DNA of 6,092 nt. Origin: Clostridium sp. (GTDB lineage Bacteria > Bacillota > Clostridia > Clostridiales > Clostridiaceae). The translations under genes were made by a program, and so were the position numbers. The stretch is from assembly GCA_018372555.1 (NCBI GenBank), contig JAHAIU010000176.1, positions 1-6,092 on the forward strand, read 5' to 3'. Positions 1 to 5,226 of this stretch are shown piece after piece (within the stretch, counting starts at the first letter, position 1; each line of letters opens with the position of its first letter). The notes below the pieces were generated by a model that saw nothing but the letters and a program-made list of their open reading frames with translations, had not been told where the DNA came from and searched no databases.

Positions 1-110
1 TTTACCAAAACTCTTGGCTTAGTAGTTTTACGAGCCTTAGAACTTATTTTTGTAGCCATTTGTCTTACGAGCCGTCAATTTATCTTTGCGGTTATATTCT
101 CAATTTAAAA
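1..110. other. Unexplained segment of distinct composition at window edge
   Basis: This stretch is richer in G and C than the AT-rich DNA after it and contains the 9-mer ttacgagcc twice (28-36 and 65-73). Plus frame 1 is open from the window edge to a TAA at 106-108 (35 codons, hydrophobic, including RALELIFVAICLTSRQFIF). On the minus strand an ATG at 59-57 opens a basic frame (MATKISSKARKTTKPRVLV) that runs off the window, with no ribosome binding site before it. From memory only, similar short peptides are annotated as hypothetical proteins in several clostridial genomes, so it may be a multi-copy non-coding segment or the tail of an upstream transcription unit. No gene is assigned. Confidence 0.3.
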
Positions 111-123
111 CAATTATTAATTT

Positions 124-167
124 AAAAGGTTAATGTTTTTGTAGAAAAGACATTAATCTTTTTTTTA
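124..167 (+). terminator. Rho-independent terminator of an upstream plus-strand unit
   Basis: A 13-bp stem (124-136 with 150-162, one G-U pair) closes a loop of about 13 nt, and the right arm runs into eight consecutive T residues (159-166). This is a standard intrinsic terminator. It ends whatever transcript enters from the left and separates it from the murQ control region. The A residues at the base of the left arm might allow weak termination in the other direction. Confidence 0.8.
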
Positions 168-187
168 TTTAAATGGTTTGAAATTTT

Positions 188-202
188 TGAAATTATATTT
201 CA
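188..202. promoter_or_regulatory. Upstream palindromic operator candidate (copy 1)
   Basis: TGAAAT-TAT-ATTTCA is a perfect 6-bp inverted repeat around a 3-bp centre. The identity with the copy at 338-352 extends to 18 bp (187-204 and 337-354). RpiR/MurR-type repressors bind as dimers to palindromes, and an RpiR gene lies at the end of this locus, so this is inferred to be an auxiliary operator. The CcpA consensus does not fit, because there is no central CG. Confidence 0.5.
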
Positions 203-244
203 TAGATTTTGTTTAAAGAACATATGAAATACTAGCGAAATAGC

Positions 245-270
245 ATTTAAACACATAAATATGTTTAAAT
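245..270. repeat. Inverted repeat ATTTAAACA / TGTTTAAAT
   Basis: Perfect 9-bp arms at 245-253 and 262-270 are separated by 8 bp. The arms are nearly all A and T, so chance formation is possible. The site lies between the two TGAAAT palindromes and could be another protein site or simply bendable DNA. It is not a terminator because no T run follows. Confidence 0.3.
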
Positions 271-304
271 ATGAAACGTTAAGTCATTTGTGCGTTGTAA
301 ATTA

Positions 305-328
305 TGAAATATTATTTATTTTATTTCA
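305..328. promoter_or_regulatory. Split TGAAAT-N12-ATTTCA half-sites
   Basis: The same two 6-bp half-sites that make up the operator candidates recur here, separated by 12 bp rather than 3. The right half-site ends 9 bp before the promoter-proximal palindrome at 338. It may be a weaker or alternative site for the same regulator, or a chance product of AT-rich sequence. A further single TGAAAT half-site lies at 225-230. Confidence 0.3.
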
Positions 329-336
329 AAAAACTA

Positions 337-368
337 TTGAAATTATATTTCATATATGTTAGTATAAT
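337..368 (+). promoter_or_regulatory. murQ promoter (sigma-A-like)
   Basis: A TTGAAA -35 element (337-342) is followed after 17 bp by TAGTAT (360-365), preceded by the extended -10 dinucleotide TG (357-358). An overlapping TATAAT (363-368) fits the -10 consensus better but would leave a 20-bp spacer. Transcription should start near 371-376, about 40 nt before the murQ ATG. The -35 and spacer are covered by the palindrome at 338-352. Confidence 0.65.
338..352. promoter_or_regulatory. Promoter-proximal palindromic operator candidate (copy 2)
   Basis: TGAAAT-TAT-ATTTCA overlaps the -35 element and the spacer of the murQ promoter, so a protein bound here would block RNA polymerase. Together with the identical copy 150 bp upstream it suggests cooperative repression. 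The most likely binder is the RpiR/MurR-type protein encoded from 5227, with MurNAc-6P as the inferred signal. The regulator assignment rests on family knowledge and locus context. Confidence 0.6.
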
Positions 369-373
369 ATCAT

Positions 374-388
374 AGTAAACGATTTACA
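374..388. promoter_or_regulatory. Possible CcpA (cre-like) site at the murQ transcription start
   Basis: GTAAA-CGA-TTTAC (375-387) is a 5-bp inverted repeat with a central CG, extended to TTTACA on the right. It misses the classical cre consensus at the outer TG and CA positions. It differs by one base from the TGTAA-spacer-TTTACA variant cre form that I recall being described in Clostridium acetobutylicum. It overlaps or directly follows the predicted transcription start, where a bound protein would repress. Carbon catabolite control of a MurNAc operon would be sensible. Confidence 0.35.
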
Positions 389-413
389 AGCTTACTAAAT
401 TCGGAGGTATTAT

Positions 414-1319
414 ATGAAAAAAATAGATTTAGAAAAATTAATGACAGAAAGTAGAAATCAAAATACTTTAAATATAGATAAGGTTTCTACATTAGAAATG
501 GTAAAAATGATTAATAATGAAGATAAGAAAGTAGCAGAAGCAGTAGAAGCAGAATTACCTAGAATTGCAGAAGCTATAGATGAAATTGCTATAAGAATGA
601 ACAAGGGGGGAAGACTAATATACATTGGTGCTGGAACTTCGGGAAGATTAGGTATCTTAGATGCTTCAGAATGTCCGCCAACTTATGGTGTTTCAGAAGA
701 ACTAGTACAAGGAGTTATTGCAGGTGGTCATGAGGCAATCTTTAGAGCTAAAGAAGGAGCAGAAGATTCAAAAGAATTAGCTGTTGAAGATTTAAAGAAT
801 AAGAAAATAACTGAAAATGATATTATTGTTGGACTAGCAGCTTCAGGAAGAACACCTTATGTAATAGGTGGATTAGAATATGCAAATAAAGTTGGAGCAA
901 TGACAATAGCTATAACTTGTAATGCTGGATCAGAAGTTTCAAAAGCAGCAAAGATTTCAATAGCACCAGTTGTTGGGCCAGAAGTTGTAACAGGATCTAC
1001 TAGATTAAAGTCAGGTACTGCACAAAAATTAGTTTTAAATATGTTATCAACAGGAACTATGATTAAACTTGGTAAGGTATATGGAAACTTAATGGTTGAT
1101 GTAAGAGCAACCAATGAAAAGCTTGTTGAAAGAGCAAAAAAAATAGTTTGCGAAGCAACAGGAGTAACTAGGGAAGAAGCAGGAAAGTACTTAGAAGAAA
1201 CAAACTATGATGTTAAGCTTTCAATATTTATGATTCTTTCAAAGTTAGAACAAGAAGAAGCTAGAAAAGTTCTTGAAAATAGTAAGGGCTATATAGCGGA
1301 AGCGCTAAAAAATATTTAA
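414..1319 (+). CDS. murQ: N-acetylmuramic acid 6-phosphate etherase
   Basis: This cytoplasmic enzyme cleaves the lactyl ether of MurNAc-6-phosphate to give GlcNAc-6-phosphate and D-lactate, feeding amino-sugar catabolism. The 301-residue product matches the usual MurQ length of about 300. The SIS domain starts at residues 65-80 with a sugar-phosphate-binding GAGTSGRLG loop, followed by the family signature DASECPPTYG (83-92). Glu86 and Glu117 (in EGAED) occupy the positions of the two catalytic glutamates of E. coli MurQ. A second SIS signature, AASGRTP, lies near residue 142, and the C-terminal 60 residues are a helical cap typical of the family. The ATG at 414 follows GGAGG (403-407) by 6 nt. 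It is the first gene after the operator-bearing promoter and is followed 30 nt later by the permease gene, so the two are very probably co-transcribed. Confidence 0.96.
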   Translation: MKKIDLEKLMTESRNQNTLNIDKVSTLEMVKMINNEDKKVAEAVEAELPRIAEAIDEIAIRMNKGGRLIYIGAGTSGRLGILDASECPPTYGVSEELVQGVIAGGHEAIFRAKEGAEDSKELAVEDLKNKKITENDIIVGLAASGRTPYVIGGLEYANKVGAMTIAITCNAGSEVSKAAKISIAPVVGPEVVTGSTRLKSGTAQKLVLNMLSTGTMIKLGKVYGNLMVDVRATNEKLVERAKKIVCEATGVTREEAGKYLEETNYDVKLSIFMILSKLEQEEARKVLENSKGYIAEALKNI

Positions 1320-1349
1320 TTAAATCTAAATTAAATGGAGGAATAGGCT

Positions 1350-2711
1350 ATGACAAATTTAGAAATTGCTAAAAACTTAGTTGAATTAGTTGGTGGAAAG
1401 GATAATATAAAATCTGTTGCTAACTGTATGACTCGTTGCAGAATGGAACTTGTTGATTATTCTAAGGCTGATATTGAAGCTATTAAGAAGTCAGAAGGCG
1501 CTTTAGGGGTAGTAAATGCAGAAGGACAACTTCAAGTAATATATGGACCAGGTAAGGTAAATAAAGTAACAGCAGAAGTTAGTAAATTAGTTGGTAAAAA
1601 AGTACTTATAGGTGAAGATGCTGTTAAGGCAACTAAGGAAAAATTAAAAGAAAAAAATGATACTAAATTTAAAAATGTATTAAAGAAATTAGGAAATGTA
1701 TTTATTCCATTAATTCCATTATTCGTTGCATGTGGATTAGTACTTGCAGTTAATAATATTTGTGGAGTTCAATTTGGTGATGCGTACAAAACAACTACAG
1801 CAGCACAAATTATCGGTCTTATAGGTAACGGTGTATTTTCAATTCTTTCAATTTTAGTTGGTGTAAATGCAGCTAAAGAATTTGGTTCTGAAATGCCTAT
1901 GATGGGTGGGGTTCTTGGTGGAATCTTATCATCAGCAGCATTAGCTAACATTACTATTTTCGGTAAGGCATTAACTCCAGGACGTGGCGGAATTATTTCA
2001 GTTATTTTAGTAGCGGTTTTATCAGTTTATATTGAAAAGGCATGTAGAAAATTCGTGCCAGATGTATTAGATTTATTTGTTACTCCATTAGTAACTTTAA
2101 CTATATCAGTTTTAGCGGCATTATTCGTACTTCAACCAGTTGGTGGATTTATATCTGATTCAATAGGAACAATTGTAGCTCAAACTATAGCATCAGATAA
2201 TATGATTGTTTCAGTACTTTCAGGAGCTGTTTCAGGTGCTTTATTCTTACCATTAGTTATGACTGGAATGCACCAAGCATTAACTCCAATCCATACAGAT
2301 TTAATTGCTAATGTAGGATTTACAGTATTACTTCCAATACTTGCAACAGCAGGTATGGCTCAAGTTGGAGCAACTATTGCAGTTCTTAGAAGAACTAAGA
2401 ATGAAAGATTAAAGAAAACAGCTAAGAATGGATTAGTACCAGGATTCTTAGGAATTGGAGAACCTCTAATTTACGGTATAACATTACCACTAGGAAAACC
2501 TTTCCTTGGAGCTTGTTTAGGAGCTGGAGTTGGTGGAGCTGTTATGGCATTCTTCAAAGTTGGATCAGTTGCTATTGGAGTATCAGGATTACCACTAGCA
2601 TTACTAATAGCAGATGGAAAGATGTTCGTATTCTTAATTGGTGTTTTAGCATCATATATAGCAGGATATTTATTCACTGAAATGCTTGGATTTGAAGACC
2701 CAGTAGAATAA
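1350..2711 (+). CDS. murP: PTS EIIBC permease, MurNAc (muropeptide sugar) type
   Basis: This membrane permease of the glucose/sucrose PTS superfamily imports and phosphorylates its sugar at C6. The EIIB domain covers residues 1-85, with the phospho-accepting Cys26 in NCMTR. An unusual second cysteine, Cys30, replaces the leucine normal at the next position (TRL). A charged linker (90-115) leads to the EIIC domain (115-445), with several hydrophobic segments, a MHQ motif (307-309) and the conserved GxxEP loop (GIGEPLIYG, 368-376). There is no EIIA domain, as in E. coli MurP, so a separate glucose-type EIIA must serve it. The specificity call rests on the NCMTR form and on adjacency to murQ and mupG; the substrate may be MurNAc or MurNAc-GlcNAc. 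GGAGG (1337-1341) lies 8 nt before the ATG. The gene ends in AT-rich repeat DNA with no clear terminator. Confidence 0.88.
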   Translation: MTNLEIAKNLVELVGGKDNIKSVANCMTRCRMELVDYSKADIEAIKKSEGALGVVNAEGQLQVIYGPGKVNKVTAEVSKLVGKKVLIGEDAVKATKEKLKEKNDTKFKNVLKKLGNVFIPLIPLFVACGLVLAVNNICGVQFGDAYKTTTAAQIIGLIGNGVFSILSILVGVNAAKEFGSEMPMMGGVLGGILSSAALANITIFGKALTPGRGGIISVILVAVLSVYIEKACRKFVPDVLDLFVTPLVTLTISVLAALFVLQPVGGFISDSIGTIVAQTIASDNMIVSVLSGAVSGALFLPLVMTGMHQALTPIHTDLIANVGFTVLLPILATAGMAQVGATIAVLRRTKNERLKKTAKNGLVPGFLGIGEPLIYGITLPLGKPFLGACLGAGVGGAVMAFFKVGSVAIGVSGLPLALLIADGKMFVFLIGVLASYIAGYLFTEMLGFEDPVE

Positions 2712-2747
2712 TTAACAATTAAAAATTAACAATGATCAATTAAGGGT

Positions 2748-2814
2748 GAAGTTCAGCCAGCTGAACTTCTGGAAATAAATTGTATTTTAGAAACTCAGGC
2801 TTGACCTGAGTTTC
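2748..2814 (+). repeat. Double-hairpin element, copy A
   Basis: Hairpin 1 is GAAGTTCAG / CTGAACTTC (2748-2756 with 2761-2769). A 20-nt AT-rich linker follows, then hairpin 2, GAAACTCAGG / CCTGAGTTTC (2790-2799 with 2805-2814, 5-nt loop). Imperfect inverted repeats of the form CAATTAA...ACAAT flank it at about 2716-2733 and 2828-2846. No T run follows either hairpin, so this is not a classical terminator. Hairpins of this kind could protect the 3' end of the murQP transcript, but that is inference. Confidence 0.7.
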
Positions 2815-2865
2815 ATCTATAATTATTAATTGTCAAATATTAATTGAAAAAAGATATAGTTAATA

Positions 2866-2929
2866 GGTAAGCCTAAGTTACTATAATTTATTATGAGTAG
2901 CGGGTGATTACTTAATTAATAAAATTACC
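2866..2929. other. Folded spacer between the two hairpin elements
   Basis: GTTACTATAAT pairs with ATTAT-g-AGTAGC (2877-2887 with 2890-2901), giving an 11-bp stem with one bulged G and one G-U pair. GGTGATT (2903-2909) can pair with AATTACC (2923-2929). The latter competes with an outer pairing of GGTAA (2866-2870) to TTACC (2925-2929). No known riboswitch class was recognised and no T run follows. It may be part of the surrounding repeat element or only AT-rich self-complementarity. Confidence 0.3.
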
Positions 2930-2973
2930 TTAAGAATGAAAATATAATCAATATTTTCTAAAGTATTAAGGAA

Positions 2974-3046
2974 GAAATTCAGCTGATGCTGAATTTCTGG
3001 AACTAAATAATTTTAATGTAAGAAACTCAGGTTTCTCCTGAGTTTC
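2974..3046 (+). repeat. Double-hairpin element, copy B
   Basis: Hairpin 1 is GAAATTCAGC / GCTGAATTTC (2974-2983 with 2988-2997, 4-nt loop). A 24-nt linker starting TGGAACTAAAT follows, then hairpin 2, GAAACTCAGG / CCTGAGTTTC (3022-3031 with 3037-3046, 5-nt loop). Order, orientation, spacing and the TGGAA(A/C)TAAAT linker start match copy A, 226 bp upstream. Hairpin 2 stems are identical in both copies, whereas hairpin 1 differs by a compensated G-C to A-T pair. It ends 58 nt before the esterase start codon, so it could lie in that gene's leader. Confidence 0.7.
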
Positions 3047-3104
3047 ATCCACAATTGTTAATTACAAGTTATTTTTAATTATTAAGGGGAAGTGAGAGGT
3101 TATA

Positions 3105-3986
3105 ATGAAAAAAGTAAAACAATTGGTGGCTATGTTATTAGCAATAGTATGTTTAAATTTAGTAGGATGTCAAGTAAGTAATGAACCTAAACCTCAAGAA
3201 GAAGCAAAAGTTGAGGAGAAGTCATCTAAGGTTATAGCAGATACTAAGTGGTCAGATACAATGAAAATACATTGGAACCATAGAGTATACTTACCTAAGG
3301 AATATGAGGAAAATTCAGATAAAGAATATCCTGTACTTTATATGTTACATGGATGGGGTGGAAATCTAACTAACACAACTGATGAAGCTAGAATAGATTC
3401 ACAAAAAATATTAGATAATTTAATAGACAATAAGGAAATTGAACCTATGATAGTTGTGTTTGTAGATGGATTTAATAGTTTTTATGTGGATGGACCAACC
3501 TTTAAGATGGAGAGTGCAATTGTTAATGATTTGATTCCTTTTATAGATTCTAAATATAGAACTTTAGATAACAGTAAAAATAGAGCTATAGCTGGAATTT
3601 CTATGGGGGGCTATGGAGCATTAAATATAGGGTTGAGTAATAGTGATATGTTTGATTCAATTGGATTAATGTCACCAGCTATTTGGGATAAAATAGAAGA
3701 AGGTAATATCATTTATGGAAGTCCATTAGTAGACTATTATTATGAAAATTCATATGAAAATATAATGGATGATGTTAAATCAAAAGATATAGATATTTTT
3801 ACATATCACGGAAAAGATGATGAAACAATAACTTATGACAATATTGAAAAATTTGTTTCTTATAGTAAAGATGCTGGATTTGAAGTGAAATATGAATTAC
3901 AAGATGAAGGCCCTCATGCTTGGCCGACATGGAGAGAGATGTATCCTAAAGTATTAAAGGATATAAGTAATAGTTTTAATAAATAA
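3105..3986 (+). CDS. Lipoprotein esterase, esterase D / CE1-like alpha/beta hydrolase
   Basis: The 293-residue product begins with a lipoprotein signal peptide: KK near the N-terminus, a hydrophobic core (7-20) and the lipobox LVGC, with Cys22 as the predicted lipidated residue. The mature enzyme should therefore sit on the outer face of the membrane. A charged linker (residues 25-45) precedes an alpha/beta hydrolase domain of the putative-esterase family (esterase D, feruloyl and acetyl-xylan esterases, mycolyltransferases). LHGWGG (81-86) fits the oxyanion-hole strand, GISMG (164-168) gives nucleophile Ser166, Asp238 or Asp239 is the likely acid, and His271 in GPHAW the likely base. The start follows GAGAGGT (3094-3100) closely. 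The substrate is unknown. Its place between murP and mupG suggests a carbohydrate ester linked to cell-wall sugars, perhaps O-acetyl-MurNAc, but it could be unrelated cargo, since repeat DNA precedes it and a terminator follows. Confidence 0.85.
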   Translation: MKKVKQLVAMLLAIVCLNLVGCQVSNEPKPQEEAKVEEKSSKVIADTKWSDTMKIHWNHRVYLPKEYEENSDKEYPVLYMLHGWGGNLTNTTDEARIDSQKILDNLIDNKEIEPMIVVFVDGFNSFYVDGPTFKMESAIVNDLIPFIDSKYRTLDNSKNRAIAGISMGGYGALNIGLSNSDMFDSIGLMSPAIWDKIEEGNIIYGSPLVDYYYENSYENIMDDVKSKDIDIFTYHGKDDETITYDNIEKFVSYSKDAGFEVKYELQDEGPHAWPTWREMYPKVLKDISNSFNK

Positions 3987-4007
3987 GATTTTGATGTTTA
4001 TATGTAA

Positions 4008-4047
4008 TAATAGGCGTATTAGTGAGTGGTTCTTAATATGCCTATTA
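4008..4047 (+). terminator. Hairpin terminator after the esterase gene
   Basis: A 14-bp stem (4008-4021 with 4034-4047, one G-T pair) with a 12-nt loop lies 21 nt after the esterase stop codon. The following sequence is AT-rich but lacks an unbroken T run, so termination may be partial and allow read-through into mupG. Confidence 0.55.
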
Positions 4048-4129
4048 ATATTTATAAAATTATTTAAAATGTATTTTAAGTTTACAAGACTATAAATTAT
4101 AAAAATATATTGAATGAAGGAGTTAGAAT

Positions 4130-5203
4130 ATGGTTGGATTTTCTGTTTATTTTGGATTAGATAATACGAAGGAAGAAAATATTGAGTTATTAAAAAATGC
4201 ACATAGGTTAGGTTTTACTAGAATTTTTACTTCTTTACATATTCCTGAGGCTAATTATGATGTCCTTAAGGTAGAGGTTAGGGAGTTTTTTGATTTAGCT
4301 AAGAAGTATGATATGGATATTATAAGTGATATTTCCCCAAATACTTTTAAGTTTTTAGATTTAGAGAATATGGATTTAGAAGGTCTTCATAATATGGGAG
4401 TTAAGACTATTAGAATTGACTTTGGTTATACTGAAGAAGAAATTTCTATTATGAGTAAGAATACTTATGGAATTAAAATTCAATTAAATGCTTCTACTAT
4501 TACAGAAGAGTTTTTTGAAAGATTGGATGGTTTTTCACCTAATTATGAAAATATAGATGCTCTTCATAATTTTTATCCTAGAATTGGTACAGGTATTTCT
4601 GAAGAGTGCATGATTGAGAAAAATGCTTTATTAAAGGCTAGAGGAATTAAATCTTGTGCTTTTGTTCAATCTAATAATAGAAAAAGAAGTCCTCTTAAGG
4701 ATGGTCTTCCAACTTTAGAAGATCATAGGGGATTAGAAGTTAGAGAAGCTGCTAATCATTTATTTGCACTAGGAAATGAGTCTGTATTTATAGGAGATTC
4801 TCTTCCAAGCTTAAAGGAATTAGAAGATTTATCTTCATTAGATCCTAATGTTATTGAACTTAATATAGAAGCGAAGACTGAAGATAAGGTTATATTAAGA
4901 TTATTAGGAGAAGTGTATTCTGCTAGAACAGATGAAGCAAGAGATGCCATAAGAGCAAGTGAAAGTAGATTAATTTTAAATGGAGATATAATTGAACCTT
5001 TCAATACTATAGATAAGAAGATAGGGGATATCACTATAGATAATAAGGATTATTTAAGATATATGGGGGAACTTCAAATACTAAAAGTTAAGAATGTGGC
5101 TGATAGCAGAACAAATGTTGTAGCTTCTATTTTACAAAAGGATTTTTATTTATTAAAATATATTAAGGGTGGTAAAAAATTTCACTTTAATATTGCCAAA
5201 TAA
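4130..5203 (+). CDS. mupG: 6-phospho-N-acetylmuramidase (MupG / DUF871 family)
   Basis: Characterised Staphylococcus aureus MupG hydrolyses MurNAc-6P-GlcNAc, the phosphorylated disaccharide delivered by the PTS, into MurNAc-6P and GlcNAc in the cytoplasm. This 357-residue product has the family's full length and two-domain layout. A TIM-barrel-like part (about 1-245) opens with GFSVYFGLDNTKEEN and carries the family motifs HNFYPR (146-151) and LKDGLPTLEDHR (189-200). A smaller C-terminal beta-rich domain of cyclophilin-like type covers about 250-357. No signal peptide is present. The ATG follows AAGGAG (4117-4122) by 7 nt. murQ and murP upstream and an RpiR regulator 23 nt downstream repeat the gene set of the S. 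aureus mupG-murQPR cluster in a different order. The family also contains uncharacterised members, but the context makes this role likely. Confidence 0.88.
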   Translation: MVGFSVYFGLDNTKEENIELLKNAHRLGFTRIFTSLHIPEANYDVLKVEVREFFDLAKKYDMDIISDISPNTFKFLDLENMDLEGLHNMGVKTIRIDFGYTEEEISIMSKNTYGIKIQLNASTITEEFFERLDGFSPNYENIDALHNFYPRIGTGISEECMIEKNALLKARGIKSCAFVQSNNRKRSPLKDGLPTLEDHRGLEVREAANHLFALGNESVFIGDSLPSLKELEDLSSLDPNVIELNIEAKTEDKVILRLLGEVYSARTDEARDAIRASESRLILNGDIIEPFNTIDKKIGDITIDNKDYLRYMGELQILKVKNVADSRTNVVASILQKDFYLLKYIKGGKKFHFNIAK

Positions 5204-5216
5204 GATAAAGGATGGC

Positions 5217-5222
5217 GAGAGG
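5217..5222 (+). promoter_or_regulatory. Ribosome binding site that decides the regulator start
   Basis: GAGAGG ends 4 nt before the ATG at 5227. An in-frame ATG 15 nt upstream (5212) has only AAAGG (5207-5211) directly abutting it, too close to act. The downstream start also gives the N-terminus expected for an RpiR family protein. Confidence 0.6.
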
Positions 5223-5226
5223 ATAT

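Larger units (their letters stand above)
2709..3064. repeat. Composite repeat-rich intergenic region bounded by a 12-bp inverted repeat
   Basis: The non-coding stretch between the permease and esterase genes (2712-3104) carries no credible open frame. TAATTAACAATT at 2709-2720, which includes the permease stop codon, recurs inverted as AATTGTTAATTA at 3053-3064. Inside are two direct copies of a double-hairpin element and, between them, a third folded segment. Terminal inverted repeats around structured non-coding DNA resemble a small non-autonomous mobile element, but the arms are AT-only apart from one base pair and no target duplication is obvious. No convincing promoter for the downstream gene was seen here. 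Confidence 0.4.

Noticed and set aside
271..286. TGAAACGTTAAGTCA considered as a CcpA cre site
   Set aside because: The central CG is one base out of register with the outer TG, and the right half does not match on either strand.
261..362. 33-codon open frame (ATG at 261, TAG at 360-362) in the murQ control region
   Set aside because: No ribosome binding site precedes it, its composition follows the AT-rich background, and it runs through the operator and promoter elements.
2748..2814. Copy A hairpins as the rho-independent terminator of murQP
   Set aside because: Neither stem is followed by a T run; the bases after each stem are mixed (TGGAAATAAAT and ATCTATAATT).
2748..3046. CRISPR array
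   Set aside because: Only two repeat units are present, they consist of paired hairpins, and the spacing is not regular spacer-sized.
2712..3104. Known riboswitch or T-box upstream of the esterase
   Set aside because: No conserved core of a class I know was recognised, and there is no terminator or anti-Shine-Dalgarno arrangement next to the start codon.
3954..4202. 82-codon minus-strand open frame across the esterase-mupG gap
   Set aside because: It overlaps the end of one well-supported gene, the terminator hairpin and the start of mupG, and it encodes a low-complexity Ile/Asn/Tyr-rich peptide typical of antisense AT-rich DNA.
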